A stretch of DNA of 64,000 bases from Streptomyces xinghaiensis S187. Lineage in GTDB: Bacteria > Actinomycetota > Actinomycetes > Streptomycetales > Streptomycetaceae. The stretch spans positions 5,796,501 to 5,860,500 of the forward strand of contig NZ_CP023202.1 in assembly GCF_000220705.2 (NCBI RefSeq). The letters run 5' to 3'. The notes beneath the pieces are model-generated. The model was not told where the DNA came from, did no database searches, and saw only the letters and a list, made by a program, of their open reading frames with translations. How positions within the stretch are numbered: the stretch's first letter is position 1; each line of letters opens with the position of its first letter. Shown one piece after another: positions 38,756 through 46,830 of the stretch. Both the position numbers and the translations under genes were made by a program.

Positions 38756-39906
38756 CCGTACGAGAACCCGGGGGCCGGCACCCCGCCCCCGCCCCGTACG
38801 CGCGCGAGCTGTGGGAGGCCGTCGTGGACGGGGACGAGTACGCCGCCACCCGGACGGCCCTCGCCGCCCTCGACGCGGGCCTCGACGCCGAGAGCGTGCT
38901 CCTCGACGTCATCGGCGCGGTGCAGCGCAAGGTCGGCGTGGAGTGGGCCGCCAACCGCATGAGCGTGGCCGGGGAGCACGCGGCCACCGCCATCAACGAC
39001 CGCGTGATCGCCGTGATCACCCACCACGGCGAGCCGCCGTGGGCGGAGCCCCCGCGCGGCCGGCTCACCGTGGCCTGCGTGGACGGGGAGTGGCACGCGC
39101 TGCCGGCCCGGCTCCTCGCCGAGGTGCTGAAACTGCGCGGCTGGCGCGTGGACTACCTCGGCGCCCAGGTCCCCGCCCCGCACCTCATCGCCCATCTCCA
39201 CCGCACCGGGCCGGAAGCGGTCGCCCTGTCCGGCTCGCTCGCCACCCGGCTGCCCACCGCCCACGCGACGATCATGGCCTGCCAGGGGGCCGGGGTGCCC
39301 GTGCTGGTCGGGGGAGCCGCCTTCGGGCCCGACGGACGCTACGCGCGCCTCCTGCACGCGGACGCCTGGGCGCCCGACGCCCGCTCCGCCGCCGACCGGC
39401 TCGCCGACGACCCGCCGCCCCCGCCGCGCCCCGTCCGCCGGGCCGTCGACGACCTGCCGCACCTGGCGGACCAGGAGTACACCCGGGTCTCCGAGGCCGC
39501 TCCGCGCCTGGTCGAGGCGGTGCTGGACGGCCTGGAGCGGCGCCTGCCGGAAACGGCCGGCCTCTCCGGCGGCCGGCGCCGCGAGCTCGCCGAGGACATC
39601 GCGCACCTCGTCGACTACCTCGCCGCCGCCCTCTACACCGACGACGCCGAGCTGTTCACGGGCTATGTGCTCTGGACGGCGGGGGTGTTCGCGGCACGGG
39701 ACGCGGACGCGCACCACCTGCCGACGGCCCTGGACGTCCTCGACGGGCAGCTCGGCGACTGCCCCCGTGCCCGGCGGCTGCTGGACCGGGCCCGCCGGGC
39801 CGCCGACCCCACGGCCACCCCCACCTCCACGCCCGCCGCCGCTGCCGGCGGCGGGGACCCGGCCCGTCCGGCGGACACGGATTCGCGGCGCGAGCCGGGC
39901 CGCTGA
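38752..39906 (+). CDS. Stand-alone B12-binding protein with CarH-type light-sensor signature
   Basis: A 384-residue cobalamin-binding protein. Residues ~20-90 are a helical cap like that of methionine synthase and CarH (VLLDVIGAVQRKVGVEW). It holds W65-x9-E75-H76, the motif that in CarH/LitR photoreceptors packs over the adenosyl group of AdoCbl. Residues ~100-225 are a Rossmann B12-binding domain: E113-W-H115 supplies the lower-axial His (ExHxxP rather than ExHxxG), then WRVDYLGAQVPAPHL, ALSGSLATRL and VLVGGAAFG. Residues ~225-360 are a helical C-terminal region of unknown type. Unlike CarH there is no MerR DNA-binding domain. It is translationally coupled to the PP2C phosphatase. A light- or B12-dependent regulator of that phosphatase is my inference. 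Confidence 0.88.
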   Translation: MTVREPGGRHPAPAPYARELWEAVVDGDEYAATRTALAALDAGLDAESVLLDVIGAVQRKVGVEWAANRMSVAGEHAATAINDRVIAVITHHGEPPWAEPPRGRLTVACVDGEWHALPARLLAEVLKLRGWRVDYLGAQVPAPHLIAHLHRTGPEAVALSGSLATRLPTAHATIMACQGAGVPVLVGGAAFGPDGRYARLLHADAWAPDARSAADRLADDPPPPPRPVRRAVDDLPHLADQEYTRVSEAAPRLVEAVLDGLERRLPETAGLSGGRRRELAEDIAHLVDYLAAALYTDDAELFTGYVLWTAGVFAARDADAHHLPTALDVLDGQLGDCPRARRLLDRARRAADPTATPTSTPAAAAGGGDPARPADTDSRREPGR

Positions 39907-40043
39907 CGCCTCACCGGAACGGTCCCGGGCCCGCGCCGCGCGCTCCCCGGAGCACCGGGGGCCGGTGCGAACCGCCCGCGACCGGACCCGGCCCGGCCGT
40001 CCGGCCCGCCACCGGTCCGGGCCGGGCCGGCCCGCGGCCGCGA

Positions 40044-40071
40044 TGTCACATCCCGGAGCGGCTCCTCCGTC
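40044..40071 (+). promoter_or_regulatory. ECF41-type sigma promoter
   Basis: TGTCACA (40044-40050), 17 bases, CGTC (40068-40071). This matches the -35/-10 elements reported for ECF41 sigma factors. Those factors typically control a carboxymuconolactone decarboxylase-family gene, which is what follows here (ATG 62 bases downstream). Confidence 0.6.
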
Positions 40072-40132
40072 GAGTCGGTGAACGCCGCCCCCGTACGGGC
40101 GGGCGGCACGACTCGCACGAGGAGGCAGCACC

Positions 40133-40717
40133 ATGGCGCGGATCTCCCTGAACCCGCGGCGCACGCTCTCGCTCCGGCTGGGCGCGTGGTACTCACGGCG
40201 CGCGTACGGCAAGGTCCTCGAACCGGCCCTGGTCCTCGGGCACCACCCGAGGGCCCTGCGCGCCTACTTCTCCTTCGAGACGAAGGCGGGGCGCTGGAAG
40301 GAGCTGGACCCGGTCCTGAAGCACCTGGCCGAGATGGCCGCCGCGGTGCGGATCGGCTGCTCCTGGTGCGTGGACTTCGGCCACTGGGTGTCCGAACGGC
40401 AGGGCCTGCCGCTGGAGAAGGTCAGCAGGGTGCCCGGGTGGCGGGAGCACCGGGAGGCGTTCACGGAGACCGAGCTGCTGGTCCTGGAGTACGCCGAGGC
40501 GATGACCGCGACGCCGCCGGAGGTCACCGACGGACTGGCCGCGAGCCTGCTGGAGCGCCTCGGCGAACCGGCGTTCGTCGAACTGACCGCGATGGTGGCG
40601 CTGGAGAACTTCCGCTCCCGCGTCAACAGCGCGGTGGGACTGACCAGTCAGGGCTTCTCCGACACCTGCGCCCTCCCGCCGGACGGCACCGCCGCGGGCC
40701 GCCCGCGGAGCGGCTGA
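40133..40717 (+). CDS. Carboxymuconolactone decarboxylase-family (AhpD-like) protein
   Basis: A 194-residue alpha-helical AhpD-fold protein with the redox-active motif C76-S-W-C79-VDFG-H84, typical of alkylhydroperoxidase D-like and peroxidase-associated enzymes. The substrate is unknown; antioxidant or small-molecule chemistry is likely from the family. The ATG has GAGGAGG 7 bases upstream. An ECF41-type promoter lies 62 bases before it, but no ECF41 sigma gene is in the window, so it would be an orphan regulon member. It follows the B12 gene after 226 bases and is probably a separate transcript. Confidence 0.9.
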   Translation: MARISLNPRRTLSLRLGAWYSRRAYGKVLEPALVLGHHPRALRAYFSFETKAGRWKELDPVLKHLAEMAAAVRIGCSWCVDFGHWVSERQGLPLEKVSRVPGWREHREAFTETELLVLEYAEAMTATPPEVTDGLAASLLERLGEPAFVELTAMVALENFRSRVNSAVGLTSQGFSDTCALPPDGTAAGRPRSG

Positions 40718-40775
40718 CCGTACCGCCGTACCCGCCGCACGGCCGCGGGGCGGGAGCGCCGGTGCCGTGGTGAGC

Positions 40776-40818
40776 CCGGACGGGGGTCGGGCGCACCGCG
40801 GCCCCGGCACCCGTCCGG
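40776..40818. terminator. 9-bp hairpin between convergent genes
   Basis: CCGGACGGG (40776-40784) pairs with CCCGTCCGG (40810-40818). It lies between the decarboxylase-family gene and the ABC permease. Confidence 0.5.
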
Positions 40819-40855
40819 CACCACCGGCCGGGGCCGGCCGCGTCGCGCGGGCCCC

Positions 40856-41641
40856 TCACTCCCAGCGGAAGAAGCGGGCCGCGAGGCCGAGGCCCAGGGC
40901 CGACCAGCCGGCCAGGAGGCCCAGGTCGCCCCAGGGCACCGGCGCGCCGTGCTGGAGGACGTCCCGCAGGCCGTCCGACAGGGCCGCGATCGGCAGGAGC
41001 TGGAGGACGGACTGTGCCGCGTCCGGGAACCTCTCCAGCGGGACGACCACTCCGCCGCCGACGAGCAGCAGGATGAAGACGAGGTTCGCGGCGGCCAGCG
41101 TCGCCTCCGCGCGCAGGGTGCCGGCCATCAGCAGCCCCAGCCCCGAGAAGGCCGCGGTCCCCAGGAGCAGCAGGACCGCCACGGTGAGCGGATTGCCCCG
41201 GGGCGACCAGCCCAGTGCGAGGGCGACCGCCGTCAGCAGCGCGATCTGCAGCAGTTCGGTGACGAGTACCGAGCCCGTCTTGGCGGTCATCAGCGCCCAG
41301 CGCGGCAGCGGGGAGGCGCCGAGCCGCTTCAGCACTCCGTAGCGGCGTTCGAAGCCGGTGGCGATGGCCTGCCCGGTGAAGGCCGTGGACATCACGGCCA
41401 GCGCCAGCACGCCCGGGGCGAGGAAGTCCACGGCCCGGCCGGCGCCCGTGTCGACGATGTCGACGGTGGCGAAGAGCGCCAGCAGCAGGGTGGGGATGAC
41501 GACCGTCAGCAGCAGCTGCTCGCCGTTGCGCAGCAGCATCCTGGTCTCCAGGGCGGTCTGCGCGGCGATCATCCGGCCCAGCGGCGCGGCCCCGGGCCGG
41601 GGGGCGAAGGTGCCGGCGGTCCGGTCCGCTTCCGTGCTCAT
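40856..41641 (-). CDS. ABC-2 type transporter permease
   Basis: A 261-residue membrane subunit of a drug-type exporter. About six hydrophobic segments are visible (LLLTVVIPTLLLALFATVDIV, FLAPGVLALAVMSTAFTGQAI, LLLLGTAAFSGLGLLMAG, ANLVFILLLVGGGVVVPL). ERRYGVLKRLGASPLPRW is the ABC-2 family cytoplasmic motif. The ATG overlaps the stop of the ATPase gene (ATGA), so subunits are made together. Substrate unknown. Confidence 0.9.
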   Translation of the reverse strand: MSTEADRTAGTFAPRPGAAPLGRMIAAQTALETRMLLRNGEQLLLTVVIPTLLLALFATVDIVDTGAGRAVDFLAPGVLALAVMSTAFTGQAIATGFERRYGVLKRLGASPLPRWALMTAKTGSVLVTELLQIALLTAVALALGWSPRGNPLTVAVLLLLGTAAFSGLGLLMAGTLRAEATLAAANLVFILLLVGGGVVVPLERFPDAAQSVLQLLPIAALSDGLRDVLQHGAPVPWGDLGLLAGWSALGLGLAARFFRWE

Positions 41642-42564
41642 GCGCGCAGCTCCTTGCCGGTCAGCTCCAGGAAGACGTCCTCCAGGGTGCGCCGTTCGAC
41701 CGCGATCCGGTCCGGCATCACCCCGTGCTGGGCGCACCAGGAGGCGACGGTGGCCAGCATCTGCGGACCGACCTTCCCGGTGACCCGGTACGAGCCGGGG
41801 GCCGTCTCCGCCGCGGCCGCGCCGGCCGGCAGGGCGGTGAGCAGGGCGGCGAGGTCGAGGCCGGGACGGCCGGTGAAGCGCAGGGTGTCCTCGGCGCCGC
41901 CCCGGCACAGCTCCTCGGGGCTGCCCGCGGCGACGGCCCGGCCGCCGTCGATGATCACCACGTGGTCGGCCAGCTGTTCGGCCTCGTCCATGAAGTGCGT
42001 GGTGAGGACGGCCGTCACCCCGTCCGCGCGGAGCTCCCGCACCAGGTCCCAGGTGGCGCGCCGGGCCTGCGGGTCGAGACCCGCCGTCGGCTCGTCGAGG
42101 AAGACCAGCTCGGGGCGGCCGACGACCGCCATGGCGAGCGCGAGCCGCTGCTGCTGGCCGCCGGAGAGCCGCCGGTAGGGGGTGCGGCCGCAGCCGCCCA
42201 GGCCCAGCCGCTCGGTGAGCATGTCCGTATCGAGCGGGTGGGCGTGGAGCTTCGCGGTGTGCCGCAGCATCTCCGCGGCCCGCGCGCCCGGGTAGACGCC
42301 GCCGGACTGGAGCATCACCCCGATCCGGGGCCGCAGGGCCGCCGCCTGTGCCACCGGGTCGAGACCGAGGACCCGGACGGTGCCCGCGTCGGGGCGGCGG
42401 TAGCCCTCGCAGATCTCGACGGTGGTGGTCTTCCCGGCACCGTTGGGGCCGAGGACGGCGGTGACGGTGCCGGCCGCCACGGACAGATCGAGCCCGTCCA
42501 CCGCGGTCCCGGGGCCGTACCGTTTGACCAGTTTCCGCACCTGGACGACGGGCTCCTCATGCAT
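41638..42564 (-). CDS. ABC transporter ATP-binding protein (drug-export type)
   Basis: A 308-residue ATPase of the DrrA/CcmA group. Walker A GPNGAGKTT, signature LSGGQQQRLALAMAV, Walker B LVFLDEPTAGLDP and the H-loop TTHFMDEAEQLAD are present. The C-terminal ~80 residues, ending RRTLEDVFLELTGKEL, are the regulatory tail of this subfamily. It is divergent from sufR across 319 bases. It forms an exporter with the permease; substrate unknown. Confidence 0.93.
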   Translation of the reverse strand: MHEEPVVQVRKLVKRYGPGTAVDGLDLSVAAGTVTAVLGPNGAGKTTTVEICEGYRRPDAGTVRVLGLDPVAQAAALRPRIGVMLQSGGVYPGARAAEMLRHTAKLHAHPLDTDMLTERLGLGGCGRTPYRRLSGGQQQRLALAMAVVGRPELVFLDEPTAGLDPQARRATWDLVRELRADGVTAVLTTHFMDEAEQLADHVVIIDGGRAVAAGSPEELCRGGAEDTLRFTGRPGLDLAALLTALPAGAAAAETAPGSYRVTGKVGPQMLATVASWCAQHGVMPDRIAVERRTLEDVFLELTGKELRA

Positions 42565-42798
42565 GGCGGCAGTCTACGGAGCCCCGCGCGGCGGCCGGCG
42601 GCCAGGGACCCGGAGGGGGCGGGGCCCGGCCGCGCGCCCCGCGGGCCGCCCGCGGGACACGGCCGATCGGGCGGTTTCCCGGCTCCGGCGTGCCGCCGGA
42701 GCCGCCGGTGAGCCATGGGGGAGCGGGACGGCGGCGGCGCCGTCGTCCCCCGGGACCCCCGCCCGGCTCGCCGGAACCCGGCCGCCCGGCCCGCGGTG

Positions 42799-42817
42799 TT
42801 AGGTAACCCTTAGTGAT
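42799..42817 (+). promoter_or_regulatory. Partial DtxR/IdeR (DmdR)-type iron box before sufR
   Basis: The 19-mer TTAGGTAACCCTTAGTGAT matches the actinobacterial iron-box TTAGGTTAGGCTAACCTAA at 11 of 19 positions; the first half-site is nearly perfect and the second is poor. It lies about 67 bases before the sufR start. Iron control of Fe-S assembly would make sense, but the match is marginal and a SufR operator is an alternative. Confidence 0.3.
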
Positions 42818-42858
42818 CGAGCCCACGTGACGGCCGTCCGGCCTCGGTTGTCGCCAGC

Positions 42859-42883
42859 GGAATAATTACGCAACAATGGCGTT
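42859..42883 (+). promoter_or_regulatory. Sigma-R-like promoter overlapping the sufR start
   Basis: GGAAT (42859-42863), 17 bases, GTT (42881-42883). The oxidative-stress sigma-R consensus is GGAAT-N18/19-GTT, so spacing is one base short. Transcription would begin near 42889-42893, which would make the downstream GTG at 42893 a leaderless start for sufR. Confidence 0.35.
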
Positions 42884-43765
42884 GTGAAAAACGTGAGCGA
42901 AGAGCGGAAGACAGCGGCGGTCCCGGCGACCGCCCCGTCGCCCCTGCCCGCGCACGACGAGCCGCGCTCCACCCGCAACCGCGTCGCGCGCTCCATCCTC
43001 GACCACGGACCCTCCACCGCCGCCGAACTCGCCGGGCGGCTGGCGCTGACCCAGGCGGCCGTCCGCCGTCACCTCGACACCCTCCTCGCCGAGGGCCTCG
43101 TCGAACCCCGCGACCAGCGGGTCTACGGCTCGCGCGGCCGGGGCCGGCCCGCGAAGGCCTTCGCGCTCACCGACGACGGCCGCGACGCCTTCGACCAGGC
43201 CTACGACTTGCTCGCCGCCGACGCGCTGCGCTGGATCGCGCAGCAGGCGGGCGGCGGCGAGAAGGGCGAGGCCGCGGTCTCCGCCTTCGCCCGCGCCCGG
43301 CTGGCCGCACAGGCCGCCGGCTACCGCAAGATCATCGAGGGCGTGGCCCCCGAGCAGCGCACCGAGGCCCTGGCCAGGGCGCTGACCGCGGACGGGTACG
43401 CTGCCGCAGCGCGCAGCGCACCGGTCGGCGAGCAGCTCTGCCAGCACCACTGCCCGGTCGCCCACGTCGCCGAGCGGTTCCCGCAGCTGTGCGAGGCGGA
43501 GACCGAGGTCTTCTCGGACCTGCTCGGCACCCATGTGCAGCGGCTGGCCACCATCGCCCACGGCGACGGGGTCTGCACCACCTTCGTGCCCAAGGGCGGC
43601 GCTCCTCCGGGCGGCCGCGCCAAGGGCGGCGGCCGGAACCGGAGCGGCGGCGCACCGGGCGCCCCGCGGACCGGAACGGCCGAGAGCGGCCCCGCCCGCC
43701 CGCACCGCACCACCACCAGGACCACCACAGCATCCGCAAGCACGGCCGGGAGGAACCCCGCATGA
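42884..43765 (+). CDS. sufR: SufR-type Fe-S-sensing repressor
   Basis: A 293-residue HTH regulator that binds an Fe-S cluster and represses suf genes when clusters are plentiful. The winged HTH is at residues ~35-95 (GPSTAAELAGRLALTQAAVRRHL, RGRGRPAKAFALT). Cluster ligands C186, C190 and C203 (C-x3-C-x12-C) match SufR. The last ~50 residues are a basic Gly/Arg/Thr-rich tail. GTG start; a second GTG three codons on is possible (see the overlapping promoter). Its stop overlaps the sufB ATG, so it is the first gene of the operon and probably autoregulates it. Confidence 0.93.
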   Translation: MKNVSEERKTAAVPATAPSPLPAHDEPRSTRNRVARSILDHGPSTAAELAGRLALTQAAVRRHLDTLLAEGLVEPRDQRVYGSRGRGRPAKAFALTDDGRDAFDQAYDLLAADALRWIAQQAGGGEKGEAAVSAFARARLAAQAAGYRKIIEGVAPEQRTEALARALTADGYAAAARSAPVGEQLCQHHCPVAHVAERFPQLCEAETEVFSDLLGTHVQRLATIAHGDGVCTTFVPKGGAPPGGRAKGGGRNRSGGAPGAPRTGTAESGPARPHRTTTRTTTASASTAGRNPA

Positions 43766-45183
43766 CGCTCCCCACGGAGACCGCCCACCCCGAACTCGAG
43801 GGTCTGGGCACCTACGAATACGGCTGGTCCGACTCCGACGCCGCCGGCGCGGCGGCCAAGCGCGGACTGTCCGAGGAGGTCGTCCGCGACATCTCGGCGA
43901 AGAAGAACGAGCCGGAGTGGATGCTGAAGCTGCGGCTCAAGGGCCTGCGGCTGTTCGGCAAGAAGCCCATGCCCACCTGGGGCTCCGACCTCAGCGGTAT
44001 CGACTTCGACAACATCAAGTACTTCGTCCGCTCCACCGAGAAGCAGGCCACCAGCTGGGAGGACCTGCCCGAGGACATCAAGAACACCTACGACCGGCTG
44101 GGCATCCCGGAGGCCGAGAAGCAGCGCCTCGTCGCCGGTGTCGCCGCCCAGTACGAGTCCGAGGTCGTCTACCACCAGATCCGCGAGGACCTGGAGGAGC
44201 AGGGCGTCCTCTTCCTGGACACCGACACGGCGCTCAAGGAGCACCCGGAGCTCTTCCAGGAGTACTTCGGCACGGTCATCCCGGCCGGTGACAACAAGTT
44301 CGCCGCGCTCAACACGGCCGTGTGGTCCGGCGGCTCCTTCATCTACGTGCCGAAGGGCGTGCACGTGGAGATCCCGCTCCAGGCCTACTTCCGGATCAAC
44401 ACCGAGAACATGGGCCAGTTCGAGCGGACGCTGATCATCGTCGACGAGGACGCCTACGTCCACTACGTCGAGGGCTGCACCGCCCCGATCTACAAGTCGG
44501 ACTCGCTGCACAGCGCCGTCGTCGAGATCATCGTGAAGAAGGGCGCCCGCTGCCGCTACACGACGATCCAGAACTGGTCGAACAACGTCTACAACCTGGT
44601 CACCAAGCGTGCCGTGGCCTACGAGGGCGCGACCATGGAGTGGGTCGACGGCAACATCGGCTCCAAGGTCACGATGAAGTACCCGGCCGTCTACCTCATG
44701 GGCGAGCACGCCAAGGGCGAGACCCTGTCCATCGCCTTCTCCGGCGAGGGCCAGCACCAGGACGCGGGCGCCAAGATGGTCCACATGGCCCCCAACACCT
44801 CCTCGAACATCGTCTCCAAGTCGGTGGCGCGGGGCGGCGGCCGGACCTCCTACCGCGGCCTGATCGAGATCGGCGAGGGCGCCGCGGGCTCCAAGTCCAA
44901 CGTGCTCTGCGACGCCCTGCTGGTGGACACGATCTCCCGCTCGGACACCTACCCCTACGTGGACGTCCGCGAGGACGACGTGTCCATGGGCCACGAGGCG
45001 ACCGTCTCCAAGGTCAGTGAGGACCAGCTCTTCTACCTGATGAGCCGCGGCCTCTCCGAGGACGAGGCCATGGCGATGATCGTGCGCGGCTTCGTCGAGC
45101 CGATCGCGCGCGAGCTGCCCATGGAGTACGCGCTGGAGCTGAACCGGCTGATCGAACTGCAGATGGAGGGCGCGGTCGGCTGA
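43762..45183 (+). CDS. sufB: Fe-S cluster assembly protein SufB
   Basis: A 473-residue scaffold subunit of the SufBCD complex on which Fe-S clusters are built. The highly conserved GVHVEIPLQAYFRIN, IVDEDAYVHYVEGCTAPIY and the C-terminal half with GRTSYRGLIEIGEGAAGSKS and SRSDTYPYVDVREDDVSMGHEA are intact. ATG overlaps the sufR stop. sufD follows after an unusually long 120-base gap that contains a hairpin. Confidence 0.97.
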   Translation: MTLPTETAHPELEGLGTYEYGWSDSDAAGAAAKRGLSEEVVRDISAKKNEPEWMLKLRLKGLRLFGKKPMPTWGSDLSGIDFDNIKYFVRSTEKQATSWEDLPEDIKNTYDRLGIPEAEKQRLVAGVAAQYESEVVYHQIREDLEEQGVLFLDTDTALKEHPELFQEYFGTVIPAGDNKFAALNTAVWSGGSFIYVPKGVHVEIPLQAYFRINTENMGQFERTLIIVDEDAYVHYVEGCTAPIYKSDSLHSAVVEIIVKKGARCRYTTIQNWSNNVYNLVTKRAVAYEGATMEWVDGNIGSKVTMKYPAVYLMGEHAKGETLSIAFSGEGQHQDAGAKMVHMAPNTSSNIVSKSVARGGGRTSYRGLIEIGEGAAGSKSNVLCDALLVDTISRSDTYPYVDVREDDVSMGHEATVSKVSEDQLFYLMSRGLSEDEAMAMIVRGFVEPIARELPMEYALELNRLIELQMEGAVG

Positions 45184-45212
45184 CCGGCCGGCGCCGTCCG
45201 GGGCCCGCCCGT

Positions 45213-45238
45213 CCCGTGCCCGTCCGACGGGGCACGGG
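45213..45238 (+). terminator. Hairpin inside the suf operon (sufB-sufD gap)
   Basis: CCCGTGCCC pairs with GGGCACGGG over 9 bp around an 8-base loop. It lies in the longest gap of the operon (120 bases); the other internal joins are overlaps or gaps of 5-23 bases. It could be an attenuator or RNA processing site that sets SufB above the distal genes. Confidence 0.45.
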
Positions 45239-45303
45239 GCGGCGGCCGCCCCACAGACCTTGAGCGATCACACTGAGGCAGAAAGTGAGCAGTACGACTA
45301 GCC

Positions 45304-46476
45304 ATGGCTGACAACATCCCGGTGGGCAGCACCACGGAAGGTGCCATTCAGGTGGGCGGTGACCATCCCGCCGACGCCCGGGTGAGCGCGCCCGCCTCCT
45401 ATGACGTGGCGGACTTCCCCGTGCCGCACGGCCGCGAGGAGGAGTGGCGGTTCACCCCGCTGGAGCGCCTCCGCGGGCTGCACGACGGCACGGCCGTGGA
45501 CGACGGCGGCGTCCGCTACGAGGTCTTCACCCCCGCCGAGGCCACCCAGGAACGGGTCGGACGGGACGACCCCCGGCTCGGCCGGGCCGGCAAGCCCGTC
45601 GACCGCGTCGCCGCCCAGGCGTACAGCTCGTTCGAGAAGGCCACGGTCATCACGATCCCCAAGGAGACCGTGCTGTCCGAGCCGGTGCGGATCTCCGTGC
45701 ACGGCCAGGGCGGCACCGCCTACGCCCACCACGTCGTCGAGGTCGGCGCCTTCGCCGAGGCGATCGTCGTCCTCGACCACACCGGGGACGCCACCTTCGG
45801 CGGCAACGTCGAGTACGTCCTCGGGGACGGCGCCAAGCTCACCGCCGTGTCCGTCCAGGACTGGGACGGCAAGGCCGTCCACGCCGGCCAGCACACCGCG
45901 CTCGTCGGCCGCGACGCCACCTTCAAGTCCGTGATCGTCACCTTCGGCGGCGACCTGGTCCGGCTCCACCCGCGGATCAACTACGCGGCCCCCGGCGGCG
46001 AGGCCGAGCTCTACGGCCTGTACTTCACCGACAACGGCCAGCACCAGGAGCACCGGCTCTTCGTCGACCACGCGATCCCGCACTGCCGCAGCAACGTCGT
46101 CTACAAGGGCGCGCTGCAGGGCGAGGACGCGCACGCCGTCTGGATCGGCGACGTCCTCATCCGCGCCGCGGCCGAGGGCACCGACACCTACGAACTCAAC
46201 CGGAACCTCGTCCTCACCGACGGCGCCCGGGTGGACTCGGTCCCCAACCTGGAGATCGAGACCGGCGAGATCGTCGGCGCCGGCCACGCCTCGGCCACCG
46301 GCCGCTTCGAGGACGAGCAGCTGTTCTACCTGATGGCCCGCGGCATCCCCGCCGACGAGGCCCGCCGGCTGGTCGTCCGCGGCTTCTTCGCCGAGCTGGT
46401 CCAGCAGATCAACCTCCCCGAGCTGCAGGAACGGCTGCTGGAGAAGATCGACACGGAGCTGGAGGCGTCCGTCTGA
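45304..46476 (+). CDS. sufD: Fe-S cluster assembly protein SufD
   Basis: A 390-residue SufB paralogue that pairs with SufB and SufC in the scaffold. Landmarks: FPVPHGREEEWRFTPLERL near residue 40, the beta-helix core, GLYFTDNGQHQEHRLFVDH and the end ATGRFEDEQLFYLMARGIPADEARRLVVRGFF. ATG start; the ribosome site is weak (AGTGAG about 13 bases upstream). The stop overlaps the ferredoxin ATG. Confidence 0.96.
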   Translation: MADNIPVGSTTEGAIQVGGDHPADARVSAPASYDVADFPVPHGREEEWRFTPLERLRGLHDGTAVDDGGVRYEVFTPAEATQERVGRDDPRLGRAGKPVDRVAAQAYSSFEKATVITIPKETVLSEPVRISVHGQGGTAYAHHVVEVGAFAEAIVVLDHTGDATFGGNVEYVLGDGAKLTAVSVQDWDGKAVHAGQHTALVGRDATFKSVIVTFGGDLVRLHPRINYAAPGGEAELYGLYFTDNGQHQEHRLFVDHAIPHCRSNVVYKGALQGEDAHAVWIGDVLIRAAAEGTDTYELNRNLVLTDGARVDSVPNLEIETGEIVGAGHASATGRFEDEQLFYLMARGIPADEARRLVVRGFFAELVQQINLPELQERLLEKIDTELEASV

Positions 46477-46823
46477 TGGCCGCCGGCACCGGTACCGCCT
46501 ACGTACGGGTCTGCGGGCTGTCCGAGCTGGAGGAGGACACCCCCCGGCGGGTGGAGGTCGACGGCACCCCGGTCTCGGTCGTCCGGACCGAGGGCGAGGT
46601 GTACGCGATTTACGACATCTGCTCGCACGCCAACGTCTCGCTCTCCGAGGGCGAGGTCGAGGACTGCCAGATCGAGTGCTGGCTGCACGGCTCGCGGTTC
46701 GACCTGCGCACCGGCAAGCCCTCCGGCCCGCCCGCCACCCGCCCCGTCCCCGTATACCCCGTAAAGATCGAAGGAGACGGCCCCGAAGCGGCTGTGCTCG
46801 TCTCCGTCACCCAGGAGTCCTGA
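46476..46823 (+). CDS. Rieske-type ferredoxin in the suf operon
   Basis: A 115-residue soluble Rieske ferredoxin, like the ferredoxin subunit of non-heme iron oxygenases. [2Fe-2S] ligands are CSH near residue 50 and CWLH about 20 residues on (ECWLHGSRFDLRTG). The disulfide Cys pair of respiratory Rieske proteins is absent. ATG overlaps the sufD stop and sufC follows after 7 bases. A role in electron supply during cluster assembly or repair is suggested by position only. Confidence 0.92.
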   Translation: MAAGTGTAYVRVCGLSELEEDTPRRVEVDGTPVSVVRTEGEVYAIYDICSHANVSLSEGEVEDCQIECWLHGSRFDLRTGKPSGPPATRPVPVYPVKIEGDGPEAAVLVSVTQES

Positions 46824-46830
46824 GGCATCC

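Larger units (their letters stand above)
42565..42883. other. 319-base divergent region between the ABC exporter and the suf operon
   Basis: No gene seen. The left part is G/C-rich without clear signals. The right part holds a partial iron-box at 42799-42817, a 10-bp palindrome GACGGCCGTC (42829-42838) and a sigma-R-like promoter ending at 42883. Confidence 0.5.

Noticed and set aside
42873..42887. Short inverted repeat ACAA/TTGT at the sufR start as a SufR operator
   Set aside because: Only 4 bp per arm; it could easily be chance.
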